Source: Erodium maritimum
Lineage: Eukaryota > Streptophyta > Magnoliopsida > Geraniales > Geraniaceae
Assembly: GCA_963921825.1 (NCBI GenBank)
Contig: OY997596.1
Coordinates: 11,909,001 to 11,973,000, forward strand
Direction: 5' to 3'
Length of the DNA: 64,000 bases
Below, in pieces: positions 34,176 to 46,840 of this stretch (position 1 is its first letter; every line of letters begins with the position of its first letter). The translations under genes were made by a program, and so were the position numbers. The notes beneath the pieces are model-generated. The model saw only the letters and a program-made list of their open reading frames with translations. It was not told the DNA's origin and made no database searches.

Positions 34176-35357
34176 TAGTTCAAAAAAGAGTACATGGATA
34201 ACAAATTTTAAATCCAACCTTCTATTCTATTTTTGATAAGAAATTATATTTTTATCCTTACTAAAAAAAAGCTTATATTAGTACAATCTTCCTAAATTTA
34301 AGTGGACCTTAAGGACAACGTCAAATTTTCCCTACTAAATAAACCCGGAAACCAATATGTGGTCACCAAATTGCGATATAAAATTCTTATAGCCTATTGT
34401 TTTGTTGGATTGAGCTTGGTGTATCCTGGAGTTTTAATGACTAGCGTAAAATGTTAAGCTATGTAAAAGAGCAAGTACAGCGCACCGCCACGTATGGCGA
34501 CCCGCGAAACGCAAACTGCTATTCTTGCGACGCCGAACCGCTAAATAGTGGTGTGGTGGCGCGGTGTGCGACCCACTATAACGGTTCACAAGGCGACACG
34601 TTTCATGTGGGGATGAAAAAAATTCCGACCGTTGACAATGGTCGTAAACGGTAAGAATTTTTTTTCTATTTAAATTAAATCCAAAAAAAAAAAAAAATTC
34701 CCACCTATAAATACCCCCACTTCCACTCATCCAAACCACCAACAATTCTCATATTTCTCTCCAAATTTTCTCCACTTTCACTCTCAATTTCTCTACTTTG
34801 TCTCTCCAACAATTCAATCGAAAATGTCTGACTACGAAACTCAACGTGCATCTTCACATGAGGTCGACGAACACAGGTCGGACGTTGTCAACCCCAATGA
34901 TTTCAATTCACCCCCAATCAACTAGGTAGTTTTTGGGACATGTTGAACATCGGTAAGTCCCCCAACCCGTCCATGCAACCTTGATACAACCCAAGCGCTT
35001 TCACTCCGTATATGAAATGTGGTTACAACCCAAGTGCATGCCAAACTGGTATTATAAACACTCAACTTTAATTTCTTTTAATATTATTTTTTATTTAAAG
35101 TGTCATTTTTTTTGAATGTGAAGTATCAATATTTATGACCCCGGTCCAGGGCAATTCAATCCTGGTGCAGGTCAATTCAACGCCGGTCCAGGGAGATTCA
35201 ACCTCGGTCTAGGGCAATTCAACCTCGGTCTAGGTCAATTCAATTCTGGATCAAGTCAATGCAACCTCGGTCCAAACTATTACTATTAAATCGAGGCTGG
35301 AGGGACCCAACAACACGTCGGCGACAGCAGCGACACCTATATGTCGTCGCAGTCATC

Positions 35358-35574
35358 CTCTGTCGGCCCTTACCAATAACGACCAAAGGTTAAAAATGTA
35401 AAGAGAAAATGGTCCGTCGAGATGGAGATGCATCTCATAAATGTCTGGCTCCACACAACCAAAGACCCTATTAAAAGCAAATCCTAAGATGGTACGACCT
35501 TCTGGTGCACAGTTACAAAAGCGTACAATATAGAACAATGTTTTAGTCTGATGTTCGAGTAGAGAGAAATCAAG
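35358..35574 (+). pseudogene. Harbinger ORF1 Myb-like domain, first part
   Basis: Translation gives 'KRKWSVEMEMHLINVWLHTT', 'DPIKSKS', then 'TFWCTVTKAYN'. This matches the helix of the trihelix/Myb-like DNA-binding domain in plant PIF/Harbinger ORF1 proteins ('W...ED..L..AWL..S.DPI......FW..V...Y'). Stops are present. The frame is cut at 35574 by the Gypsy LTR and resumes after 38632. Confidence 0.6.
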
Positions 35575-35721
35575 TGTCACGCCCCAAATCAGGTATTGAC
35601 CGGACCCGAGACGCGACTTAGTGAAATTAAATAAAAACAATTTAAAAGTAAGTAATATCTGATAAAAAGAAATAATGTAAACCAACAAAAAGTTCAAACC
35701 CTGAGTCTTACGCTCAGTCAA

Positions 35722-35830
35722 TTATAGTAGTAGTAGTAGTGGTGGTGGTGGTGGTGGTGGTGGTGGTGGTGGCAACATCAGTAGTAGCAGTAGCAGCAGT
35801 AGCAATAGTAGCAGTAGTAGTAGTATTATA
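35722..35830. repeat. (GTA)n/(GTG)n compound microsatellite
   Basis: Runs of TAG, then TGG, then AGC/AGT trinucleotides at the junction between the residual 3' LTR tip and the leader of the Gypsy remnant. The internal deletion probably lies here. Confidence 0.9.
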
Positions 35831-36312
35831 AACCATCCACGCACGCGGGATAAACAAATCACATTTTAACAACTCATAAAGAGCACTTCAGTAACCAGCC
35901 CACAATACTTTAATCATAGCAAAACGGCAAACTATCAATCAACCAACAACAAATAACACACGACAACTCCTAATGACCCTACTACCCACCTAATGACGTA
36001 CGGTCCGAGGTTTTTGAAAAATCAAAAATGAAACCAGGCTCTGATACCAAATTGTCACGCCCCAAATCCGGTATTGACCGGACCCGAGACGCGACTTAGT
36101 GAAATTAAATAAAAACAGTTTAAAAGTAAGTAATATCTGGTAGAAAGAAATAATGTAAACCAACAAAAAGTTCAAACCCTGAGTCCTACGCTCAGTCAAT
36201 TACAAAATTCGAAAATAACAGTACGTCTCTAAAATTTATAAGCAAAATAAACCCGGGCCTCCGCTAGCTCCCAAGCTCTGTGTAACCCTCTACTCCAAAG
36301 CATAGCTATCAC

Positions 36313-37432
36313 CTGTGGAAAACACGGTAAGGGGTGAGTTTGACGCTCAGTAGGAAAAAGCCACGAAATCCACCTGATTACAGATTTACAAAGAAAGCCT
36401 TTCCAAAATTTAAATTTTAATAATAAGGGTTTGATAAAAAGATGCGACACTTAAACCATTTTAAAGACAAAACCATTTTTTACCGTGACACTCACCAGAC
36501 CAACAACTCCAACTTTAAATCAACACTAACTACTACACCGAGGCAACACCGAAGGGACATCAAAGGGAAACACTCAAAGCCACGAACACATCAACACTTT
36601 ATTCAAATCCAAGGTAATAACATCACAACCAATTCACACACTTGCACGGTTTCAGGAGCAACCTGCTCGGCCCGGCGGAGCCACACGCAACTTTCCCCAA
36701 CACACAGTCGGGAGAGACGGTCGACCTCATCGCGGAACACACCCTTTGTGGAACACATCGCGGACACAGCATTTTACCGACATACGGAAGGCAGGGAAAT
36801 CGCCTCTTCGCGGAACACATTGCGGACACAGCGTTTTACCGAGTGCTAGTTGGAAGGTAGGGAAACCACCTCTTCGCGGGACACAGCGTTTTACCGACTC
36901 AAGGTCGGAAGGTAGGGAAATCATCTTTCTCTTGTAACCACCGTACCACAATCACAATCACACTCACAATCACATTCTCAATTTACCCTCGTAACCATCA
37001 CACACTTACCATCACTTACCGACACCACACTCAACGTGGTAGCCCCACCGGCTTGGCCGATATCCATTCCCCAAAGTCCACAGTTCAACAGATCATAGAA
37101 ACAGGGAAATAACCACACAAGTCACTAATATGCATCTCTAAGTTCTCCTCCACTCATTTTCATGTTCGTTATTTACTAATCGTTCAAACAACACAGAGTA
37201 CACGATCAAACACAATCATCAAACAGTCCTACAGGCGCGACATGGCCTGATTCTACCAGCACGGCATACCAACACCTACGGCACGACATGGCTCGTAGGT
37301 CGTTCGCAGTTTACAAGGCTACTCTAGTTAATCACATCCTATATGCATAGTAATTAATTATCCGGTTATAAGGTTTCCCTATTTGCATTCTAGTACGTCC
37401 GATATTAAGTAAAGTTATGAGGTATTCCCTAC
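36313..37432 (-). other. Putative intron inside the Gypsy LTR
   Basis: On the minus strand it starts GAG|GTAGGGAA at 37432 and ends TTTTCCACAG at 36313. The conserved TACTGAGCG hairpin region (36335-36349) lies just upstream of the acceptor. The tandem array at 36733-36930 is inside it. Confidence 0.45.
36733..36930 (-). repeat. About 65-bp tandem array in LTR
   Basis: Roughly three units containing 'gacacagcgttttaccga' and 'ggaaggtagggaaa', with local deletions. Confidence 0.8.
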
Positions 37433-38639
37433 CTCTCAGTCTCTATCTGGATCGCCTAGCTGCTGACGTCCGTGCCTACTCCGGTCTTCTCCGCGCTCGG
37501 GGTAAAAGCCTGGTTTTAACATAAAAAGGGACGGTCATCAGTCCAGTCCATAACAATCCTCTAATTTTGTTATCAGGTCAGTCCTTTAATTTATCCGTTA
37601 AGCCCTTGAATTTATCTGACTTAAGTCCAAATAATTAATTTATTTACTTATTAAACTGCCCTGACCCGGATCCGATCCGAATCCGAAACCCAGACCCGAA
37701 TCCGACCCGGATCCGACCTGGTCTAGATCTTAGACCCGAACCTGACCCGAGCCCGACCCAGACCCAGATCCAGACCCCAGCCCAGACCCAAGTAAGAATC
37801 CAGACCCGAGCCCGATCCAAGTCCAGGCCCGGTTCAGACTGGCCTAGGCCCAAGTGCTCGATCTTGTCCTGGCCCAAGGCTCGTCAAAGACGAGACTAGG
37901 GTTTGGTATCGGTCCGGTTCAACTCCGGCGACGGCGGCGGCGCCAAGAGACTTCGAGGTGGTTTCTCCACAGTGGAGACGGCGATAAGAGCTCGGGATGA
38001 AGAGTGAAGGTCGTCAAGGCGAGTATCGCGCCTCTCCGTCCAGATCTGACGGCTAGAGGAGCTTGCCGGCGTGGGAATCTCGTATCTGGAGCTCGAATAT
38101 CTCCGGCGAGTCTGTCCCACCGAGCTCGACCAAAAACGAGCTCGTTCGCGCTCGATTCTCAAGGGAGGAGCCACGTGGAAGGTGGAACTGGCCAGGAAAG
38201 AGGCTCACCGTCTCTGATTTTTCCGTTGAAAGGGCGATGACGCTCGGTGGTTCGGCGGCGCTGATTCGATTCGAGTCGAGGATGAAGAAGAAGGGAAGGA
38301 AGGAAGGTTTCTGGTACGGGGCGAGGCTATGGTGGGTCGTGGGTGGAGGAGGAGAGTCAGGCGAGGGTTTTGGTGCTCCGGCGAGCTTCGCAAGAGGGAG
38401 AGAAGATGAAGGGGATCTGAGAATCGCGAGAGGAAGACGAAGGAGGACTCGGGATGTGTGTGTGCGAATGAGGAGAGAGAGATGACGCGTCTAGGGTTAG
38501 GTCGCGCTGGTTTTGGGCCGGCTCGAGGGCGTGTGCGCGCGGGTTGGCCGAAAGTCTGAGTCTGGGCTGGCCCAGACCTAATCCCTTCTCTTTTCTTTTC
38601 TTTTTGATTTCTTTTCTTTCTTTCTTTTTTTGAAATCGA

Positions 38640-39315
38640 TCCATGTAGACTACATGGCTCAGGCCAAGTGGTTATACAAAGACCTACCGAAGAGTAGGGA
38701 CGATCCGAATTTGGTCAAAATACTTGAGGACGAGGAGAAGTTCACCGTCGAGGAAGGCGCCATGGGGGTTGTACGACGTCAATTGGATGAGTTTGGGACT
38801 TACAGCTCATCCTCACCCACAAGTGGAGTAGTACCTAACATAGATGATGAAGATATCACACCTCTCGGTGGTGAGTCCCAACTGGATTGGGTATCCTCCG
38901 ATCCGATCGAGGGCAGTTATCAACGAAGTCACTCTCCCCCTCAGCAAGTAGAAGAACGACCGTTGTGCAAGAAGTCTACGAAAAAGAAGGGGAGGGGTCT
39001 CCAAGATCAAGTAAGTTCCATTTCCGATATGGAACGAGCAAGGGGCGAGCGAGAACATGTTGATCTAAAGGAAGAGCGGGTTTCTATAGAATAAGGCCTA
39101 CTACAGCTTGAGAGGGCAGACAAAGAGTTGCTGCTTTAGAACAAATGGGAACTAATGTTCAATATGTACGAGGCATACAATATCGGGACATCTCCAACTA
39201 CGACGATGAGCAGCTGGTCCGACACGCGACTATGATGTCTCGATTGTGGGAGCAACTGGAACAGTTGCAGGCACGTATGAACAAGTTTGACGAGGGGGAA
39301 TCATCTCGAAGATGA
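38640..39315 (+). pseudogene. Harbinger ORF1 second part
   Basis: A 155-codon frame (38630-39094) starting 'VDYMAQAKWLYKDLPKSRDD', typical of the region after the Myb-like domain, then an acidic Ser-rich linker, a Lys-rich 'CKKSTKKKGRGLQDQ' and a coiled-coil tail continuing in other frames to 'EQLEQLQARMNKFDEGESS' near 39315. Together with 35358-35574 it is one ORF1 split by 3.06 kb of LTR DNA. Confidence 0.6.
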
Positions 39316-40079
39316 ATGTTATTATTAATAAATTTGTTAATTTTATTTATTGTAATTTATTCTACTACTAATTATTTTAATAAAATTTATATCCAGTTTC
39401 TCGTAAATTTACCATTTTAACAAAGAATTTAATATATTCATCAAAATATCAATTCAACATCCAGTCATCCTAAGTGCGTCTTATACGAGTCTTTCCACTG
39501 TACATGCTCTGATGGGCTTTAAAACTACCTGTAAGTCCATGCAAAGTGTATTTGTATCCTAACCGTCTACGAATGTATCAGAAAGCGCTTTAGTCATTCA
39601 TTGATTGAAAAAAGTATGTAAATGGCTTAGTTCGAAGAACTATGGATGACGGGTGACGAAGGCTCTGAAGGAGGAGGTACGAGCAGGTGAGAAGAAGACT
39701 TGGCGCGAGGGACGGAAGTGACTTAGGACTCAGACTAAGTGATGTTAGGTGCAAGAGCCGCTCGACCCTAAGGTCAAGACGCGAAGGCTGAAAGGTGAAG
39801 GGTCCGTAAGGAGACAAGCGATTGGAGTGGAGGGGGCCGATTGAGATGGAATGTTGCCAAGAGAAGGAAAAGAAGAACTGAGTAGCTAGACTCTGGTAAT
39901 TATTTCTTCGTTGACAGACGAAGGGTGCGAAGTTACTGAGTTTGTAGAACGTTGGAAAAGCAGTTGCTGAGTTTACAAACTCGAGAAGAGTAGTCGCGAG
40001 ACTATGGTATGAGACATGAGTCAAATAAAGATGGGCTTTGAGCTTTGCTGCAATCTCATGGTGTTCAGACCATATTGTA

Positions 40080-40186
40080 GACATACTAGCTAGGAGAAGG
40101 TGCACGAGAGCAGGTTCATAGTCTCCCGTTGCTTCATAGGTTAGAGCCATAAGCCAATAGGGTCCTGTTATCAGTTGCTTCTTCAA
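40080..40186 (-). pseudogene. Possible TPR-repeat fragment
   Basis: The minus strand reads '[21 protein letters not shown]', which has the spacing of a tetratricopeptide repeat and recalls plant kinesin-light-chain-related proteins. The frame continues into unrelated sequence down to 39590. The evidence is one motif only. Confidence 0.25.
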
Positions 40187-40261
40187 GGGATGCCGTTGAG
40201 GTGTGTCACAATGGGTTTCAAGGGTCTTTTCCTAAAGGTTTGTTACCTCCTGAAGTTACAG

Positions 40262-41231
<970 letters not shown>

Positions 41232-41344
41232 TGAAGAGCTTCAGATTCGGGTTGTGTATGGGTACCCACTTATCCTCCTAAACCTAAAACATGATATGCC
41301 AGACCGTGAGAGGCTTGGTGTTGCCTCCAAACCAGATACATAAA

Positions 41345-41881
41345 CATACAAGTCGAGCTTCTCTCAACGATAAGTCGAGCTCCGTACCCACTATATGATT
41401 TTTGAATTACAATTAGTTCATATATTATCTTTCGTAATTGTTAATTTTTGCATAGTTCATATGCCATATTTTCTAATTATTATTGTAGTTTCATATAATT
41501 TAGTTCATTTGCCATTTTTTTAGTTTCTTTACTTAAAACTTAATTTGTTTAGGTTCGTCTATGTGCCTTGTCCGTTATTTCTGATGTTCTTGCTATTGTG
41601 TTGTATGACTGTATGATAGATTGAAGCTTGGATGAAAAATTGTCTACATTGACGGTAGATAATTGTACACTAATGATGCCATCACCATAAATCTGTTGGA
41701 GAAGCTTCCTACAAGCTCACTTTTATGTGTTGTAAAATTATTTCACGCGCGTTATTATGTGCATATTCTAAATCTAAATTTAGCACAAACAGTCAATTAT
41801 TTCTTCCCAACTTTTTACATGGTAAGAAGAGACGAGAGATTCTTACTATGTTTTAAGGTATTTCAAAATTCACTTCTGTCA
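41345..41881. other. No gene seen
   Basis: AT-rich spacer. A short frame at 41663-41923 runs into the LTR and is not supported. Confidence 0.5.
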
Positions 41882-42164
41882 TGTCACGTCCCAAATCCAG
41901 TTTTGACCGGACTCGAGACGTGAGCTAAAATAATTACTAAATAATAAAGATAAAAGGAAAAGTAACGAAATAAACCTCATAAAACTCCGAGTTTAGTTCC
42001 AAAATAAACAACACCGATAAACATGAGTCAACGCTCAAAACCAAACAAATAAGGACAATGTTTAATACGAAAATGGAAGTACGTCTCTACTACAAGTAAT
42101 TCCCCGGACCCTCAATGAGGTCCCGAGCCCTGAAACGTCCTCTAAGCCTACTCACCAACGAAAC

Positions 42165-43215
42165 CTGTAAAACAGTAAAGACAGAGGGGGTGAGCTTACG
42201 CTCAGTAGGAAAAAGGACTCCCGCTCCATCACCAAATTTCTCGATTAATAATACGTACCCAAAAGACAACACAAATAGAGATCAACAGGAACACAACTTA
42301 TTCGCCAACAGAAACAAACCAAAGAATACACGAATACCGAAATATAAGATAATTAAACCATGAGGCTCCGATCCACATACGAGCTCAACATATCATACCG
42401 GAAACGCACATCGGCCTAGATATCTTCCCGGAACACACAGCATCGGGGTGAAACGAATACATCATACCGGAATACCCCTCGGTCCAGATGTCTTCCCGGA
42501 ACACACAACATCGGGGTGAAACAATATACATCATACCGGAAACGCATATCGGCCTAGATGTCTTCCCGAAAACGCACATCGGGGCAAGCAACAATACATC
42601 ATACCGGAAACGCACATCGGCCTAGGTGTCTTCCCGGAAACACACCTCGGGGCAACAACAACATACCTCATACCGGAAACGCACATCGGGCTAAAGGTCT
42701 TCCCGGAAACACACCTCAGGGTAAACAAACAATACACAATACCATAACACACAATACCATACCACACATGTTACACCGAACTTATCATATCATCAAAACT
42801 TACTGATATACTTACCAAACCCATCACATCGGTCTATCACTCACCCGATCATATCACAAGACAACGGTTCAATTCACATTCATCACATTCATTCAACCAA
42901 TCACATCAAGAAACAACATTCGTATCACATTCATCACAATTCATATAGTTTGATATGATTCTTAGATTAACCAAAGGATACACTATACACCGACATTTAA
43001 GGACGATTAACCACAATCTAACACAACCAACAATCAATCCTAAGGCTCGACATGGCCACATGTGATTCTACAGCACGACGATTCCCATAATTGAAAGCGG
43101 TTATTCTAGTTAATCACATCCTATATGCAAGCTAAGACTTTACCGGTTATTAACGTCTTATATGCATACTATTAACATTCTTTAATTAAAAGCGGAATTT
43201 ACTACTCTTCCCTAC
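42165..43215 (-). other. Putative intron inside the Gypsy LTR
   Basis: On the minus strand the donor GAG|GTAGGGAAG is at 43215 and the acceptor ACTGTTTTACAG ends at 42165, with TACTGAGCG about 40 nt before it. The 69-bp array lies inside. Confidence 0.45.
42394..42735 (-). repeat. 69-bp tandem array in LTR
   Basis: Five units starting CATACCGGAA (at 42394, 42463, 42532, 42600, 42669) with 'gtcttcccggaa' inside each. Adjacent units differ by several substitutions. Confidence 0.9.
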
Positions 43216-44247
43216 CTCAAGTGCTTTCCAACGCTTAATCACAAGGACGCCTAGTAGTCTCCTCCTCCGAGCTTGAGAATAAAGTCTAGGAACATAAAAT
43301 TAATACTAGAATTAATAAACATTCAAAGTCGGGTTTAAAGTGAAATACCTAAATTACCCCTAACGATAAAACTTGGGCTAAAAGGTAAATTGGGCTCGAA
43401 CAAGGCCCAATTCGGGCAGCCCATAGATCCAGAACCCGGACCGGACCGTGCCCCTCAGAGGCCCGGAACCAGGCTCGGACCGTGCCCCTCAGAGGGCCGG
43501 TTTGGGACCCGGACCGTGCCGCTCAAAGGGCTGGTACCGAGCCCGGACCGTGCCGCTCAGAGGGCCGGTACCAGGCACGGACCGTGCCGTTTAGAGGGCC
43601 GGCCAGAGGCTCTTTCCGTGCCAAATCTGGGCAGACTCAACCTCCTTCTTCCCCAACTTCGTTTCCACGAAAATCTACCTCAAAAACTCCATTTCTAACA
43701 TTATCAAAGTCTAAAATCAGTCATCAAAACCCTCAAACTTCAACACCCATAATGGGTTTCCTCCAGACATCAACAATCAATTGATTTCTAACCAAAAACT
43801 TCATTAATCTTCATCAAAACAACCATCTACCAACAACTAATTCAAAACCCAACAAGTCCATGCAATTTCAATGAAAACCCAAAACCCCAAGTAGATTGAA
43901 AGTAGGATTTAAGAGGTTACTAGCCTTGAGAATGGAAAGGGGATGAAGATGGAGTGATTTTGGAGATGATTTGAGAAGAATCCACCAAAAAGCTCCCCTT
44001 TTTCACTTGCTTCTTCTCCAAGCTTCAATGGAAGCTCTCCCTTGCTCTCTCTCTTGTAGAATTCGGCCAGCACTAGTGTGTGAGCTGAAGTGGGCTTCCA
44101 AATGACTTTAAAACCTAATTTAGTAAAAGTCCACAATGCCCCCTTAGGTCCATTTCTTCTCTTTTGGGTCCTATGAGGGCAAATGGGTCATTTAAGGCCC
44201 ATTTATTCTCCTCCAAGCCACCGTGGACACATGTCCATGTGGGGACT

Positions 44248-44437
44248 ATAACACCCCGTCGTCCCACACAGGGCCCCACGCGCGGCGATGTTAGGTTTGC
44301 AGCCCAATACACCCCAACCCCTCTGGTGTACTGTCCACAGACAAATACCAACCTAGGTTGTTGGTGAGACTTGAACCCAAGACCTTACCCTTTATAGCAT
44401 TTCCTTGAGTGATGCTATCACCAATTGAGCTGAGGGT
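44248..44437 (-). mobile_element. tRNA-derived SINE, copy 1
   Basis: On the minus strand the head has an A-box-like CAGCTCAATTGG (44432-44421) and a B-box-like GGGTTCAAGTCTC (44378-44366), spaced as in a tRNA promoter. A body of about 120 bp follows, ending GGGGTGTTATA. The internal RNA polymerase III promoter and short length are those of a plant SINE. Confidence 0.75.
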
Positions 44438-44570
44438 TCAAGTCTCACCAACAACCTAGGTGGTATTTGTCTGTGGACAGTACACCAGAGGGGTTCGGGT
44501 GTATTGGGCTGCAGACCTAACAACGTCGCGCGTGGGGCCCTGTGTGGGACGGCGGGGTGTTACAAAAAAA
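44434..44570 (+). mobile_element. SINE copy 2, head-truncated, inverted
   Basis: This is the same body on the plus strand, from GGGTTCAAGTCTCACC to GGGGTGTTAC followed by seven As. The A box is missing. Together with copy 1 it makes an inverted repeat with arms of about 130 bp and a 55-bp loop. Confidence 0.75.
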
Positions 44571-44580
44571 TGCACTTTTT

Positions 44581-44743
44581 TATAACATCCTGCCGTCCCA
44601 CACAGGGCCCCACGCGCGGCGATGTTAGGTCTGCAGCCCAATACACCCCAACCCTTCTGGTGTATTGTCCACAGACAAATACCATCCTAGGTTGTTGATG
44701 AGACTTGAACCCAAGACCTCACCCTTTATAGCATTTCCTTGAG
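44581..44743 (-). mobile_element. SINE copy 3
   Basis: A third copy, on the minus strand, from 'ctcaaggaaatgc' at 44743 through the B box to 'gatgttata' at 44581. Its A box is lost at the junction with the Gypsy remnant. Confidence 0.75.
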
Positions 44744-44758
44744 GTCCGCCCCTCGGAG

Positions 44759-46522
44759 GTGGTGGGAATGCTGCCTGCTGACCAGTCCTCTGCCTCGACG
44801 CTGGTGCGCTGGCAGCCTGTCTCGGTCCTCTCTGTGTCTGAGCCTGACGCTGATGGAACGCTGGTGAATGTCATGTTTGTGACTGTTGTGGTCGCAGAGC
44901 TGGCGCCATCGGGTACTACTCGGGGCACCTGGAAGCGAAGTGTTCGGGCCTGCCACAGGGCTGACACAAAAGTGGTCCGACACTCAACCTCTCCTCAGGT
45001 CTCCCCATCTGACGATCCACAAATCCGTCGCTCCCTGGGAAATCTCGTGCCATATGCCCTGGCAGTCTACAACGATAGCAAGCGCGCCCCGACGCGGGAG
45101 GTCCAACAGAAGCTACTGAACCAACCTAATGTGGTCTTGTGCTCGTTGGTGGCGCAGCCCACCCTGCTTGCCCAAGTGCTGGAGGCACATGCAGTAGATG
45201 CCGAGACCGCAGCGATCCGAGTGAGAGTTACCAGCGGGGATGAGACCGAGGACTGGGTACTTAACACGGATATGGGACTGCGTTACCGAGGGAGGTTGTT
45301 TGTGCCGAGTTGTTATCGTGACGAGGTACTGAGAGAGTGCCATCATTCTCGTCTTGCAGTGCACCCGGGTGGCACCAAGATGTATCAGGACATCAGACGA
45401 CAGTTCTGGTGGAGCGGGATGCGTAGAGTTGTGGCAGAGTTTGTTTTGAGGTGCCTCACCTGTCAGCAGGTGAAGGCCGAGCATCAGCGTCCCGCCGGTT
45501 TGCTACAACCGTTACCCATTCCAGAGTGGAAGTGGGAGCACGTCACGATGGATTTCGTGAGTGGCTTACCGAGGGGGCACGACGCGGTTTGGGTGGTGGT
45601 TGACCGAATGACGAAGTCGGCACACTTTCTGGGCATGAGGATGACAGATACAGTTGACACGTTGAGCCGGCTATATATTCGAGAGATTATCCGTCTTCAT
45701 GGGGTACCAGTGTCGATTGTGTCCGATAGGGATCCACGTTTCACTTCTAGATTCTGGGAGAGCTTACAGGAGCAGTTGGGAACTAATGTATCTCTTAGAA
45801 CAGCTTATCACCCACAGACTGACGGACAGTCCGAGCACACTATCCAGATACTTGAGGACATGTTACGAGCCTGTGTGTTGGATTTCCGGGGATCATGGGA
45901 GAACTACCTACCGTTAGCGGAGTTTTCCTACAACAACAGCTTCCAGGCCAGTATTGGGATGGCACCGTTTGAGGCGTTGTATGGTAGGTCGTGCAGGTCG
46001 CCCGTGTGTTGGGCAGAGGTGGGAGACCGGAGCTTACTCGGTCCAGATCTTGTTTGGGAGATGACCGAGAAGGTCGCATTGATTCGAGATCGGTTGAGGA
46101 CCGCGCAGAGCCGTCAGAAGAGTTATGCTGATCGACGGCGCCGACCTCTTGAGTTTTCAGTGGGTGATCACGTGTTCCTGAAGGTGACCCCGAAGAGGGG
46201 GCTTGTACGGTTAAACCGTGGTGGAGGCAAGTTGGCCCTGCGGTTCATCGGACCCTTCGAGATCTTGCGCAGAGTTGGAGCAGTTGCCTATCGGCTTGCA
46301 TTGGCAGCGCAACTTGGGAACGTGCATGATGTTTTCCACGTGTCCCAACTGAGGAAGTACACGGCGGACCCATCTCATGTGATTGAGTGGGCGGACATCG
46401 AGTTAGCCGATGGCGTCTCCTATGTGGAGCAACCGATCAGGATTGTGGATACGGGGGAGAAGGTTTTGCGGAACACGACTATTCCTCTAGTTCGGGTGCA
46501 GTGGAAGCACCATTCGGCATAA
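44759..46522 (+). pseudogene. Gypsy integrase with chromodomain-like tail
   Basis: A 587-codon frame. The first ~85 codons are out of frame with gag; another frame there reads 'CHVCDCCGRRAG...YYSGHLEAKC', a damaged zinc knuckle. Integrase then begins: the H2C2 zinc finger from 'HHSRLAVHPGG' (about 194) to 'CLTCQQVK', the first Asp in 'VTMDFVSGLPRG' (about 264), the second in 'VSDRDPRFTSRFW' (about 321), and Glu in 'TDGQSEHTIQ' (about 358). The GPFEILRRVG and 'FHVSQLRKY' blocks and the chromodomain-type tail follow. The frame stops at TAA (46520-46522). A second in-frame stop replaces the Trp of the 'TWERED' motif, so the tail is broken. Intact, it would insert element cDNA into chromatin. Confidence 0.85.
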
Positions 46523-46840
46523 TCGACCTAGGAGCGAGAGGACGAGGTCCGTGCAAAGTATCCCCACCTGTTCGATTCTTGAGGTACGTCTGTTTTAAAT
46601 TTCGAGGACGAAATTTCTTTAAGGGGGGTGGACTGTAAAACCCGCTTCTTCTTAAAAAGGGTTTTATTTGCAAATTGAAACTTGAGGGGTTGTTTTTGCA
46701 TAAGTATGGGTGGACCAAAAAAGGAAGGGATGGAGGGATGACTTGGTCTGACCTGGAACTTGGGCCAGACAGGCCCAAGTTGTTCGTGGGCAAGCCCACC
46801 AGCAATCCCAGCCCTGTTTGGGCTCGAAGCGGACGCGCGC

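Larger units (their letters stand above)
35575..38631 (-). mobile_element. Minus-strand Gypsy element reduced to LTR, PBS and LTR tip
   Basis: A nearly full LTR (36053-38631, minus strand) ends at 36053 with TGTCACGCCCC as read on the plus strand. The minus strand then reads TGGTATCAGAGC (36049-36038), the initiator-Met primer-binding site, followed by about 310 bp of leader and microsatellite. The last ~147 bp of a second LTR (35575-35721) matches 36053-36203 with about six differences. All genes are gone. About the first 100 bp of the LTR are missing at the right end. Confidence 0.75.
34468..39510 (+). mobile_element. Harbinger-like transposon split by a Gypsy LTR
   Basis: The ends are inverted: AGAGCAAGTACAGCG at 34468 and, reversed, AGAGCATGTACAGTGG at 39510. 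The interior outside 35575-38631 holds a TATAAATA-containing leader (34700), an N-terminal coding piece (ATG at 34824) and a Myb/trihelix-like ORF1. No transposase remains, and I could not establish a TSD. Without the inserted LTR material it is about 2 kb. Confidence 0.55.
41882..44245 (-). mobile_element. Gypsy (Tekay-type) LTR, minus orientation
   Basis: The plus strand starts TGTCACGTCCC at 41882, the reversed 3' end of this LTR family. It contains the hairpin TGAGCTTACGCTCA (42191-42204), an acceptor-like CAG (42165), a 69-bp tandem array, a donor-like GTAGGG (43215) and the GGCCCGG-rich segment (43380-43610), all in the order of the other LTRs. The outer end is unclear because a SINE starts near 44248. 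No TSD was found. No internal region adjoins it, so it is probably a solo or truncated LTR. Confidence 0.75.

Noticed and set aside
36442-36951. ORFs of 60-135 codons on both strands
   Set aside because: They run through the tandem array of a Gypsy LTR and have repetitive, family-less translations.
39590-40186. A 198-codon minus ORF as a real gene
   Set aside because: Only the first ~25 residues look like a TPR; the rest has no family signal and lies in the organelle-derived block.
42394-42735. Regular 69-bp repeats resembling a CRISPR array
   Set aside because: Units are contiguous and wholly similar, with no unique spacers, and lie inside a plant Gypsy LTR; this is a minisatellite.
43390-43784. 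Two ORFs of about 100 codons with repeated RxGTxxGPxxxEG-like motifs
   Set aside because: The repeats come from the GGCCCGG-rich part of an LTR, not from a protein gene.
44366-44432. A possible tRNA gene from the A and B boxes
   Set aside because: The arms do not pair as a tRNA and the same sequence recurs with a common body, so it is a SINE head.
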